64,000 bases of DNA from Chryseobacterium sp. BLS98 (GCF_001045445.1 NZ_LFNF01000005.1:434001-498000), one strand, 5' to 3'. Shown: positions 26,817 through 35,076, counted from the first letter of the stretch. The notes: a model not told the origin generated them from the letters alone. Translations and numbers: made by a program.

Positions 26817-27290
26817 TTTATCCAGATCTATTCTTCGGTAAGCAGTTTACTTTTTAGGATGATGTTTTTAATTAAAGTTTCTTTACAGCATCAATAATCA
26901 TTATTTTTTGGCATTTGATTTCCCAGAATGATCAGAAGCTGCAAAATGAATTAGCTTCGTCATTAAGTCAGTTATATTTTTTATTTCATGAAAGTAAGAA
27001 ATATTCCGGTGATTTTTTAGGAGCGGTAAAAAAACTTGAACGATTTATTTTTCTATGGATAATTTCAGCTTATTTATTTATCCATTTTTTCAAAATAATT
27101 TTTCACATATTTTAAATATTTCCCATTAAAGAGTATTATACCTTAAAACAAAGGCTTTATTATCAGATATATAATTTTGCTTTTCAGATATTTACAAAAA
27201 ATTTAATATTAAATTTTGTTTCTAAATATTTTTTTATTTCCTTTGCTAGGGATATAAAAATTCTAAAATAAAAAACTAATAACCAATAAC
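26817..27290. other. Intergenic region before the TonB receptor
   Basis: 474 A+T-rich nt. A TTG-started frame (26915-27115, 66 codons) would encode a peptide with a C-terminal hydrophobic segment, but nothing else supports it. The right part holds the candidate promoter of the receptor gene. The region marks the left edge of the peptide locus. Confidence 0.5.
27215..27245 (+). promoter_or_regulatory. Candidate promoter of the TonB receptor / peptide locus
   Basis: TTTG (27215-27218), a 19-nt spacer and TTCCTTTG (27238-27245), one mismatch from TAnnTTTG, about 45 nt upstream of the ATG. An alternative -7, TAATTTTG, lies at 27172-27179 without a -33. Confidence 0.4.
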
Positions 27291-29669
27291 ATGAGCTTTA
27301 AATTTCTTTGGCTTGCATTTTTTTGCTACTTACCGGAATTTATATTTTCTCAAAACTATTCTATAAGAGGAAGAAGTGTTGAGGAAAATAAAGCAATTGC
27401 TTATGCTTCATTAGTTCTTAAAAAAGATTCAGTAATAATCTCAGAAATCATATCCGACAGTATCGGCAACTATAAGTTCAGTAATCTTACTTCGGGACAT
27501 TATACTCTTTACGGAAGTTATCTAGGAATTAATATCCAAAAAGAAATTAACCTTACACAAAATCTGATACAGGACATAAACTTTCCTTCCGGAACCAACC
27601 AGATAGAGGAAGTAAGGATGACAGGAAAAAAGGCTTTGATCGAGAGAAAAGTTGACCGTTTGATCTTCAATGTGGAAAATTCCACTGCTGCTGCGGGAGG
27701 TGACGTAATGGATGTTCTGAGAGTCGCTCCAAGAGTGAAGGTTCAGAATGACCAGATCTCAATGGTTGGTAAAAGCGGCTTATCCGTTATGGTGGATGAA
27801 AGAATCATCCAGCTTACCGGTGATGATCTCATCAATTATCTAAAAACCATAAAGTCTGAAAATATAAAGAGTATTGAAATCTTTACCCTGCCGCCTTCCA
27901 AATATAATGCAGAAGGAAACAGCGGAATCGTCAATATAAAAACGAAAAAGGCAAAATCCAATTCATGGAATGGGAATATCAGTACTACTTATAAGCAGGC
28001 AACATATGCTATAGGTTCAGGTTCTGCATCATATAACATGAAAAAAGACAAAATAACATTAAGCAGCTCGGTTTCATACATATACGGTTCGCTGGGTCCT
28101 GTAGAAAGCAATAAAATTTACTATCCGGACTTGATATGGCAAGAAACAAATAACAGAAAGGACCGGACTAATTCCGCTTCATTCAACCTGGGGCTGGATT
28201 ATGAAATCTCCAAAAAATGGTCTATGGGATTTGTATTCAACCATGCCAATAACAAACCTGTCGTATTTGACAACAATACAAGTCAGCTGACTGATACAGC
28301 AGGCCGTACCATAGATTCACTTTTTATAACAACAGGTAGAAATGAAAGAAAAAGAATTTCCAACCAGTTAAACTATCATGCTGTTTATTTGATGGATTCT
28401 GTAGGTCGAAAGCTTTCATTTGATTACGACTTTTTTAATTATGTCAATGATTCTTATCGACCGTTTAATACAATAAAAACATTCTCGGGAAATTCGGTTC
28501 CTTTAACTTCTGCCATTAATAAAGGGGAACAGAATATCCGCAATAATTCCATCAATATCGATATGGAGCATCCGCTGGAGTGGATCAAGTTAAACTATGG
28601 CGCTAGAGCATCTTTTATCACAACTGAAAATGATTTTAAATACTTCAAGGTTAACGATAATAACACTGAACTTGATACTAATCAAAGTAATCTTTTCAAC
28701 TATACAGAAAACACACAGTCGTTATATTTTTCAGGGTATAAAAAGATAGCTGATGAATGGGAAATTAAATTAGGAATGAGAATGGAAAACACTCAGACCG
28801 AAGGTATTTCCGCAACATTACAGGAAAGAAACAAAATGAAATTCACTAAATTTTTCCCAACTCTGTATGTTGTATACACCCCTAATAAAGACAATTCCCT
28901 TTCCATTAATTATGGAAGACGGATCCAAAGACCTTCCTATAATTTTTTAAATCCTTTCCGATGGATAACCTCACCATATATGTACTCAGAAGGAAATCCT
29001 TTTTTACAGCCTTCATTTACCGATAATATCGAATTGGGATACAGCTATAAAAATAATTATAACACAAATCTGTATTTTACTTATATAGATAAAGGTTTCG
29101 GGCAGGTTACATTTTTAGATTCAAGTACAAATATTCAGCGTATATATCCGATTAATTATTTAGTGAACAAAACGTTAGGTCTCAACCAGACATTTTCGAT
29201 AAATCCTGTTTCCTGGTTAAGCGCTAATTTAATTGTTGATGTTTATTACAGTTATGCAAAGTCTGAGGTTGAAGCATTACTCCCATCACTAAAAGGCTGG
29301 AATGGTGAATTTACTTTCAACACAGATATTATTTTTAATAGAAACAAAACTTTTTTTGCAAACATTAATTTTTTATATGTCACAGCAGGAACACTGGGCC
29401 TTGATAAAAATACAGCTTATAATCAACTTGATATTTCACTTAAAATGCTCTTGCTAAACAAAAAGCTTGTTTTGTCTCTGCATTTAAACGATATACTCAG
29501 CTCCAACCGTCCTACATATACAACATATACCAACTCGATTAAAAATTCAATTACCAATTATTACGATGACAGATTTGTAAGGCTTTCAATGTCTTACAAT
29601 TTTGGAAAATCTTTCAGTAATAAGATGAGAAAAGAAAAAAATACTGAAGAATTTAATCGGGTCAGATAA
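27291..29669 (+). CDS. TonB-dependent outer-membrane receptor (OMP_b-brl_3 type)
   Basis: 792 residues. The signal peptide ends about FIFS|Q (residue 20). A carboxypeptidase regulatory-like (Ig-like) domain covers about 22-100 (IRGRSVEENKAIAYASLVL ... GSYLG). The plug runs about 105-225 (VMDVLRVAPRVKVQ, EIFTLPPSKYNAEGNSG) and a beta-barrel occupies the rest, ending in an aromatic strand near VRLSMSYNFGKSF. This is the branch often lying next to natural-product genes rather than SusC. It is directly followed (84 nt) by the double-glycine peptide gene and then the oxygenase and exporter. It may take up or recognise the finished peptide, confer self-protection, or have an unrelated role. The ligand is unknown. 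Confidence 0.88.
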   Translation: MSFKFLWLAFFCYLPEFIFSQNYSIRGRSVEENKAIAYASLVLKKDSVIISEIISDSIGNYKFSNLTSGHYTLYGSYLGINIQKEINLTQNLIQDINFPSGTNQIEEVRMTGKKALIERKVDRLIFNVENSTAAAGGDVMDVLRVAPRVKVQNDQISMVGKSGLSVMVDERIIQLTGDDLINYLKTIKSENIKSIEIFTLPPSKYNAEGNSGIVNIKTKKAKSNSWNGNISTTYKQATYAIGSGSASYNMKKDKITLSSSVSYIYGSLGPVESNKIYYPDLIWQETNNRKDRTNSASFNLGLDYEISKKWSMGFVFNHANNKPVVFDNNTSQLTDTAGRTIDSLFITTGRNERKRISNQLNYHAVYLMDSVGRKLSFDYDFFNYVNDSYRPFNTIKTFSGNSVPLTSAINKGEQNIRNNSINIDMEHPLEWIKLNYGARASFITTENDFKYFKVNDNNTELDTNQSNLFNYTENTQSLYFSGYKKIADEWEIKLGMRMENTQTEGISATLQERNKMKFTKFFPTLYVVYTPNKDNSLSINYGRRIQRPSYNFLNPFRWITSPYMYSEGNPFLQPSFTDNIELGYSYKNNYNTNLYFTYIDKGFGQVTFLDSSTNIQRIYPINYLVNKTLGLNQTFSINPVSWLSANLIVDVYYSYAKSEVEALLPSLKGWNGEFTFNTDIIFNRNKTFFANINFLYVTAGTLGLDKNTAYNQLDISLKMLLLNKKLVLSLHLNDILSSNRPTYTTYTNSIKNSITNYYDDRFVRLSMSYNFGKSFSNKMRKEKNTEEFNRVR

Positions 29670-29752
29670 AGATATTTCTTGCAAGAAAAGACCCATAAGA
29701 GCTCCATGTCTATAAACTACAGCTCATAATTTTAATTTTAAATTTTATAACA

Positions 29753-29905
29753 ATGAAAAACAAATCATTCAACGCAAAGAGTTTTCTAAATGCAAAAACT
29801 TTGTCACCACTAGACGAAAGCAAAATCAGAGGCGGATTATCTGCTGACGGAGTAAAGGTAAGTGTTAAAGAAACTGTTAAAGAAACAGTTACTGAGACTA
29901 ACTAA
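29753..29905 (+). CDS. Candidate RiPP precursor peptide (50 aa, double-glycine leader)
   Basis: 50 residues, missed by a usual length cut-off. The 28-residue leader ends LSPLDESKIRGG, a C39-peptidase-type processing site with hydrophobic/acidic spacing as expected. The predicted 22-residue core begins LSADGVKVSV and continues with three imperfect repeats built on V(K/T)ET, ending TETN. It has no Cys, so it is not a lanthipeptide or disulfide bacteriocin; Thr, Lys and Glu are the possible modification sites. A perfect 11-bp terminator-like hairpin follows 16 nt after the stop, before the oxygenase gene. Immediate neighbours are an outer-membrane receptor, a JmjC-type oxygenase and a C39 exporter. 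Coding status is supported by leader, context and the start ATG; the final product is unknown. Confidence 0.82.
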   Translation: MKNKSFNAKSFLNAKTLSPLDESKIRGGLSADGVKVSVKETVKETVTETN

Positions 29906-29921
29906 TCAGCTTTATATTCAG

Positions 29922-29955
29922 GGCAATAGAATCTTATATTCTATTGCCTTTTTAT
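29922..29955 (+). terminator. Intercistronic terminator/attenuator after the precursor gene
   Basis: GGCAATAGAAT (29922-29932) and ATTCTATTGCC (29938-29948) form a perfect 11-bp stem with a 5-nt loop, followed by TTTTTATATTT. Partial readthrough would make far more precursor than enzyme and exporter mRNA, as is common in RiPP loci. Confidence 0.85.
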
Positions 29956-29988
29956 ATTTATACTCAAATCAAAAAACAAAATAAAACT

Positions 29989-31260
29989 ATGAACCTGGAT
30001 AAACAATGGTGGGAAAATTTTACCCAGACCAATCAAAATTTTAGGAAAACATGTGTTATTAATAATGTTCTTTCTGCAGAAGAGGTTGAAGATCTGACTA
30101 ATGCAATAAACGAAGCGTTGCTTGAAAAGCTGAAATCCGGAGAAAAGGGAGGGTTTCGTTTATATTTCCCCGAGGAAAACGCTGCCAAAGTAAACAATAA
30201 GTATAAGGACAAGATGTTTACGGATCATCCTCAGCCTGGTGAAACACTACAGGAGTATTTTAAAAGATCCTTTGGTCAGAAATTCGGTATCATATTTAAT
30301 GCAGCGGAAAGATATTCCCCATATATTGCTGAAAAATTAATGATGTTTACCAAACCGCTGATTGATGCCATCGGTTTACCAGCTGCCGGAATGCATGCTA
30401 CAGTATTTATTGGAGATTACGGATGGACTCCCCTTGGCATACACCAGGATCACAAAGGAGCCAATGTTATTCATTTTCATCTGGGACCAGGTGAAAAAAC
30501 CATGTATACCTGGGAAGAAAATAAGTATAAAGAGCTTACAGGAGGAAAGCAAAATAACCACGATATAACCCCGCTTTTAGAAGAAGCAGAGGTATATACT
30601 TTTGGGACCGGAGATTTATATTATATGCCATGGGATCAGTTCCATATCGGTAAGAATGATGAATACTCGATTGGTATTACTTTCTGGTTCAACAATCCAA
30701 CCAAAGCCACTTATTTTGACAATGTGATGAATACTTTCTATACTCAATATATTGATGATAATAATGAAGAAGTAATTAATCCGCAGAAAGAGTATGCCGA
30801 AAACCCAACCACATTTGATGATGTGATGGGACTTTTTAAGTCTGATGAGATCATGAGCATGTCTGTAAAAGATTTTTTTCAGCGTATCCACTCAGATTAT
30901 AAATACAGCCTTATCAGCAACCATGGATGGGAAAATACTCCGCAAACACGTAAGCAACTTGATCAATATGAAATTGATGATTACGATCACCTAAAATCGA
31001 AAACAATCAAAGCTCCTCAGCCATTTAAAATTATTTACGATAATTCAAACGAAGATTCATTTGTATTTTTTGTAAGGGGGTACAAAATGGAAATCAGAAA
31101 AAGCAATTTCCTTCCCGAAATCATTGATAAAATAAATTCGTTTCAACACATAAATACCGAGGATTTGCTTGCCAATATAAATTCCGAGTGGCCTGAAGAA
31201 GCAGGACTCTATTTCTTATCCATGATTTACGATAAAAGAGGATTCGATGTAATACATTAA
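29989..31260 (+). CDS. JmjC/cupin-type Fe(II), 2-oxoglutarate-dependent oxygenase, putative peptide-tailoring enzyme
   Basis: 423 residues from the ATG at 29989 (MNLDKQWWENF). The frame opens earlier, inside the terminator hairpin, so that start is rejected. The double-stranded beta-helix core carries an iron-binding facial triad: His152 and Asp154 in GIHQDHKGANVIHFHLG and His219 in YYMPWDQFHIG. The distance of 65 residues, the preceding Trp146/Pro148 and the strand SIGITFWFNNP fit bacterial JmjC (cupin_4/8) hydroxylases. The C-terminal 180 residues are helical plus a small domain resembling the winged-helix tail of ROXA-like enzymes. Flanked by a double-glycine precursor and a C39 exporter, it probably oxidises the precursor core. 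Oxidation of another protein cannot be excluded. Function is inference; the metal-site residues are seen directly. Confidence 0.75.
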   Translation: MNLDKQWWENFTQTNQNFRKTCVINNVLSAEEVEDLTNAINEALLEKLKSGEKGGFRLYFPEENAAKVNNKYKDKMFTDHPQPGETLQEYFKRSFGQKFGIIFNAAERYSPYIAEKLMMFTKPLIDAIGLPAAGMHATVFIGDYGWTPLGIHQDHKGANVIHFHLGPGEKTMYTWEENKYKELTGGKQNNHDITPLLEEAEVYTFGTGDLYYMPWDQFHIGKNDEYSIGITFWFNNPTKATYFDNVMNTFYTQYIDDNNEEVINPQKEYAENPTTFDDVMGLFKSDEIMSMSVKDFFQRIHSDYKYSLISNHGWENTPQTRKQLDQYEIDDYDHLKSKTIKAPQPFKIIYDNSNEDSFVFFVRGYKMEIRKSNFLPEIIDKINSFQHINTEDLLANINSEWPEEAGLYFLSMIYDKRGFDVIH

Positions 31261-31306
31261 GCAGCATTTTTATACTGTGAAGAGATTTTAATACCCGACA
31301 TTAACT

Positions 31307-33517
31307 ATGCATTTTATTCCACAAAAAGATCAGATGGATTGTGGACCAGCATGTCTTGCCATGATAGCAAGACATTATGGTAAATCTTATTCTTTAAACT
31401 ATTTACGGGATCATTCTTTCATTTCCCGCGAAGGGGTCTCTTTATCAGGTATAAGTGAAGCTGCAAAATCTATCGGTATTGAATCCTCATCTTACTCCAT
31501 TTCATTGGATGAGCTGAATCAGCATCAGAGTTGCCCCAGTATTATTCACTGGAATCAAAATCATTTTGTAGTACTTTACGCTATCAGAAAATCTCTGTTT
31601 ACGGGAAAGAAAATATATAAAATTGCCGATCCTTCCCATGGATTGCTTTCATTATCTGAGGACAGGTTCAAAAAATCCTGGATATCAACAGATAATAAGG
31701 AGGGTATTGCTATGTATCTATTCCCTACCGATCGTTTTTTTTCTGCAAAAGGTCATGATGAAAAAGAATTATCCATATCATTTTTATATAAATACCTCGT
31801 ACCTCACCGGAGTAAAATAGTATTATTATTTCTTTTACTGCTCGTAGGTACACTCATAACACTGATATTTCCGATTTTAACGCAAAAACTAATTGATGAC
31901 GGGGTGGAGCCAAAAAATCTCGAGATCATTACCTATATTTTACTTGGCCAGCTTGCTTTTTTCCTTGGAAATATAGTCCTCAGTATCCTTAGAAACTGGA
32001 TTCTTTTAGCAGTGGGAACTCAAATTAATATCCAGATTATCTCAGACTTTTTCAAAAAACTACTGTTGCTTCCGGTCAAATTTTTTGATACAAGAATGAT
32101 GGGAGACTTCAATCAGCGGATTCAGGATCACGAGCGGATTGAGCAGTTTTTAACGTCACAAGGTATCACTACCCTCTTTTCAATCCTTGTCTTCTCTGTA
32201 TTCTTCGGAGTGCTCTGGTTTTATGATTTCCGGATTCTTGTTGTCTATGTAACCCTTACTTTTTTATCTGTAATATGGTCTTTAATCTGGATGAAAAAGC
32301 GTAAATCTCTTGATTATTTCCGTTTTCAGCAGCAAAGCCAGAACCAGCAGTCTAATTTTGAAATATTAAACGGGGTTACCGAGCTTAAGATAAATCAGTA
32401 TGAAACATTAAAACTCCGCCAGTGGGAAGAAATTCAGCACAAATTATATGACATCAATATGCGGATCCTTAAAAATGATCAGATACAGGTAGCAGGGTTC
32501 GACTTTCTGAATCAGTTAAAAAATATTCTGGTCACTTTTCTTGCCGCATCATTTGTTGTAAGCGGAAAAATGACATTAGGTGGACTTTTGAGCGTTTCTT
32601 ACATTATAGGGCAGATGAACTCACCGGTCGCTCAGCTGATAGCCTTCTTCCGGTCTTTACAGGAAGCCAAATTAAGCTTATCGCGTCTGAATGAAGTTCA
32701 GGATCATCCCAATGAGGAACAAGCCAATTTAAAACCATTGGATTTAAATATATCAAACTATAACGGAACTGAAGCAAAAAAGGGAATCCGACTGAATAAT
32801 ATTTCATTCCAGTACGAAGGTCCAAAATCTCCTTTCGTATTAAAAGACATCGATATTTTTATCCCTGAAGGAAAAATTACAGCTATCGTAGGATCCAGCG
32901 GCAGTGGAAAGACAACGCTTATGAAACTGCTTTTAAGATTTTATGACCCCACAGCCGGCGAAATCTTATATAACGATGATAATATACTTTCGTTATCTCC
33001 CAAAAGTATCCGGGAAAACTGCGGAGTCGTGATGCAGGACGGCTATATTTTTTCAGATACTATAAAAAGGAATATTGCAACGGGTGATGAACATATTGAT
33101 ACGCAAAAGCTTCATAATTCAGCCCGGATTGCGAATATTGAATCTTTTATTCAAAGTAATCCGCTGGAATATGAAACCAAAATCGGAGCTTCAGGAAACG
33201 GGATATCGGGTGGGCAAAAGCAGCGAATTTTAATTGCAAGAGCGGTGTATAAAAATCCTCATTACATTTTTTTTGATGAGGCAACGAGCGCACTGGATGC
33301 GGATAATGAAAAAATCATACACAATAATCTTCAATCTTTTTTCAAGGATAAAACAGTGGTTATTATTGCCCACCGTCTGTCAACGGTAAAAAATGCGGAT
33401 CAGATTATTGTTTTAAAAGACGGGCAGGTTTCCGAGCTGGGACACCATAACTATTTGGTGGAAAAGAAAGGAGAATATTTCAGCTTGGTTAAAAACCAAC
33501 TGGAACTGGGAGCATAA
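31307..33517 (+). CDS. Peptidase-containing ABC transporter (C39 peptidase / PCAT)
   Basis: 736 residues. The N-terminal C39 cysteine protease has Cys12 (QKDQMDCGPAC, with oxyanion Gln6), His86 (NQNHFVVLY) and Asp108 (IADPSHG), so its triad is complete. An exporter membrane domain with about six helices spans residues 165-450. The ATPase has Walker A GSSGSGKTT near 529-537, the signature SGGQKQR at about 634-640 and Walker B IFFDEATSALDAD near 654. Such PCATs cleave after GG and export the mature peptide. The precursor at 29753-29905 is the obvious substrate, and the orphan GG peptides at 9934 and 14027 may be others. No HlyD-like adaptor gene lies alongside it. Confidence 0.95.
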   Translation: MHFIPQKDQMDCGPACLAMIARHYGKSYSLNYLRDHSFISREGVSLSGISEAAKSIGIESSSYSISLDELNQHQSCPSIIHWNQNHFVVLYAIRKSLFTGKKIYKIADPSHGLLSLSEDRFKKSWISTDNKEGIAMYLFPTDRFFSAKGHDEKELSISFLYKYLVPHRSKIVLLFLLLLVGTLITLIFPILTQKLIDDGVEPKNLEIITYILLGQLAFFLGNIVLSILRNWILLAVGTQINIQIISDFFKKLLLLPVKFFDTRMMGDFNQRIQDHERIEQFLTSQGITTLFSILVFSVFFGVLWFYDFRILVVYVTLTFLSVIWSLIWMKKRKSLDYFRFQQQSQNQQSNFEILNGVTELKINQYETLKLRQWEEIQHKLYDINMRILKNDQIQVAGFDFLNQLKNILVTFLAASFVVSGKMTLGGLLSVSYIIGQMNSPVAQLIAFFRSLQEAKLSLSRLNEVQDHPNEEQANLKPLDLNISNYNGTEAKKGIRLNNISFQYEGPKSPFVLKDIDIFIPEGKITAIVGSSGSGKTTLMKLLLRFYDPTAGEILYNDDNILSLSPKSIRENCGVVMQDGYIFSDTIKRNIATGDEHIDTQKLHNSARIANIESFIQSNPLEYETKIGASGNGISGGQKQRILIARAVYKNPHYIFFDEATSALDADNEKIIHNNLQSFFKDKTVVIIAHRLSTVKNADQIIVLKDGQVSELGHHNYLVEKKGEYFSLVKNQLELGA

Positions 33518-33568
33518 AATCGTATACCATCTTGCTTTCCGCGTTACATTATATTGATAAAAATATTT

Positions 33569-34198
33569 TTACAGATTTTCATAGGTCTGATCGACTAAAA
33601 ACGATACTGCTTTTTTTATTTTTTCGCGTCCTTCGGGTGTATTCAGATCGATACCGCAGAAAATACTGCCATTTACTGAAGCATACATATTAAGATAATA
33701 AAGTCCTGAAACCATAATCGCCGCTATTGCGCGAAAATCCCAGGAGCGTTCACCAAAATAAGGGTCAATAATCAGCTTCAAAAGACTTTCTCCGCTTTCC
33801 TCCTGCATATTAGTCAGTTTCGTTAAAGATTTCCTGGATTCAGATAAACGCCAGAGCAACAGCTTCTGAAATTCTTTATTAGTATGTACATAGTCAAATT
33901 GCTGAAGTAACATTTTTTCCATAAAAAACTTTCCGCCATCTCCGATATCCGGCATTATCTGATCGGTAGTTACATTACTCCAATAGTCTTGTGACCTGAT
34001 GTATTCATCCATCAGTCCATCCATTCCGCCAAAGTAGGTGTAAATCATTTTTTTATCTACTCCTGCAACGGCTGCAATATCATTTACTTTCAATGCTGCA
34101 TATCCTTTCGATTTCAGAATTTTTCCAACGGCATCCAAAAACTTTTTTTTACTGCGCTCCTTGTTGCGGATACTGCCTGCTGCTGATTTTCTTTCCAT
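33569..34198 (-). CDS. TetR-family transcriptional regulator
   Basis: 209 residues. The N-terminal HTH is typical (LKSKGYAALKVNDIAAVAGVD, with KKMIYTYFGGMDGLMDEYI as the recognition helix and TetR hallmark). The C-terminal ligand domain is unlike well-known subfamilies. The gene converges on the exporter gene (51 nt between stops), so it may or may not regulate the peptide locus. An 18-bp inverted repeat lies 47 nt upstream of its start and overlaps a plus-strand promoter, which fits autoregulation and control of that plus-strand transcript. The ligand is unknown. Confidence 0.9.
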   Translation of the reverse strand: MERKSAAGSIRNKERSKKKFLDAVGKILKSKGYAALKVNDIAAVAGVDKKMIYTYFGGMDGLMDEYIRSQDYWSNVTTDQIMPDIGDGGKFFMEKMLLQQFDYVHTNKEFQKLLLWRLSESRKSLTKLTNMQEESGESLLKLIIDPYFGERSWDFRAIAAIMVSGLYYLNMYASVNGSIFCGIDLNTPEGREKIKKAVSFLVDQTYENL

Positions 34199-34244
34199 TA
34201 TTACAGATTCGATTATACAAGTTTAAGAAATTTTTAATTATTTT

Positions 34245-34262
34245 AGACACTTCATAGTGTCT
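34245..34262. promoter_or_regulatory. Operator-like inverted repeat, probably for the TetR regulator
   Basis: Arms AGACACT and AGTGTCT separated by TCAT, a perfect 7-4-7 inverted repeat. It sits 47-64 nt upstream of the TetR ATG and just upstream of a plus-strand -7 element (34270-34277), overlapping where its -33 box should be. Confidence 0.6.
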
Positions 34263-34336
34263 TGTTTTGTATATTTGCACAAACTAAACCATTCTATATA
34301 TATTTTTAAAAACTATTTATGTTTTGAAAACAACTA

Positions 34337-34429
34337 ATGATGAGGTATTTAAAAAGGAAAAGTGATTATCATATACCATTTCAAATACCAAGTAAAGGTA
34401 AGAACACTAAATGTAAACAGCATCATTAA
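34337..34429 (+). CDS. Possible 30-residue basic peptide (weak)
   Basis: ATG-ATG start at 34337, 30 codons, strongly basic (it begins MMRYLKRKSDYHIP and ends KCKQHH). A TATATTTG -7 box lies 60 nt upstream, and its TAA falls exactly in the loop of the following terminator, the same arrangement as the MFS and RDD genes here. It could equally be a non-coding small RNA. I give it low confidence because no family is recognised. Confidence 0.3.
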   Translation: MMRYLKRKSDYHIPFQIPSKGKNTKCKQHH

Positions 34430-34452
34430 ATGGTGCTGTTTTTTGTTTTTTT
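34417..34452 (+). terminator. Terminator of the short TetR-adjacent transcript
   Basis: ACAGCATCAT (34417-34426), loop TAA, and ATGGTGCTGT (34430-34439), 10 bp with one T.G wobble, followed by TTTTTG and more T. This is a strong intrinsic terminator with no long gene upstream of it. Confidence 0.8.
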
Positions 34453-34560
34453 AAAACAAATACCCAATCCTCTTTATTTAAGTTAAACTTCAAAATCTAC
34501 TGACACCCTCTTGTCACAACTTCACTTTAATTTTACAGAGTAATTTAAAATTTTAAAGAA

Positions 34561-34974
34561 ATGAATTTGGTATCAATACGTATCATTACTTCCAGCACCG
34601 AAAGTTTAGTAGAATTTTATGAACAGATAACAGAAATTTCAGCAATACGGTACACCCCGGATTTTGCTGAACTGAAAACCCAAAATACTACTCTTGCTAT
34701 CGGAAGTACTAAAACCCTGCAGTTTTTTGGCGGAGAAAGTGTGGCCCAACCTGCAGAAAACCGCACTGCAATAATAGAATTTCTAGTAAATGATGTAGAT
34801 AAGGAATTTGAAAGGTTAAAGGATTTCCTGTCATCTAAAATTGTTCAAGAACCGACCGTAATGCCCTGGGGCAATAAATCATTGCTTTTCAGAGATCCTG
34901 ATGGCAATCTGGTGAACTTCTTTACTCCGGCCACAAAAGAATCAATAGAAAAATTTACGGCTGGAAATGAGTGA
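34561..34974 (+). CDS. VOC (glyoxalase/bleomycin resistance) family protein
   Basis: 137 residues with two beta-alpha-beta-beta-beta modules: MNLVSIRIITSSTESLVEFYE begins the first, and AIIEFLVNDVDKEFERL begins the second. The C-terminal FRDPDGNLVNFFTP is the VOC signature. A metal site is not obvious, since the usual first His is replaced in IRIITS. The substrate is unknown. It reads divergently from the TetR gene across the 362-nt control region, so TetR control is possible. Confidence 0.85.
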   Translation: MNLVSIRIITSSTESLVEFYEQITEISAIRYTPDFAELKTQNTTLAIGSTKTLQFFGGESVAQPAENRTAIIEFLVNDVDKEFERLKDFLSSKIVQEPTVMPWGNKSLLFRDPDGNLVNFFTPATKESIEKFTAGNE

Positions 34975-35039
34975 ATATTGCTAAAATAAAGCGAGAATAT
35001 ACCTTAATCCCGTTCAATAATTTGAATTTATATTCTTAA

Positions 35040-35076
35040 AACAAAAGTGACCATTTAGCAAATGGCCACTTTTATT
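35040..35076 (-). terminator. Terminator of the polysaccharide locus
   Basis: AAAAGTG-A-CCATTT (35043-35056) pairs with AAATGG-C-CACTTTT (35060-35073). The single mismatch becomes a G.U wobble on the minus strand, which continues into TTTTGTTTT. It lies about 110 nt past the last gene of the locus. Confidence 0.75.

Larger units (their letters stand above)
34199..34560. other. Intergenic region between TetR and VOC genes
   Basis: 362 nt. It contains the inverted repeat (34245-34262), a TATATTTG -7 box (34270-34277), a possible 30-codon ORF (34337-34429) ending in a strong hairpin, and the leader of the VOC gene. A second imperfect palindrome TGACA-N6-TGTCA lies at 34501-34516. I see nothing else. 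Confidence 0.55.

Noticed and set aside
26915..27115. 66-codon TTG-started ORF with a hydrophobic C-terminus
   Set aside because: No promoter, leader signal, family or context supports it; A+T-rich DNA often gives such frames.
29675..29688. Perfect 14-bp palindrome TTTCTTGCAAGAAA after the TonB receptor gene
   Set aside because: It has no loop and no U tract, and a single site gives no evidence of an operator; it could be chance in this composition.
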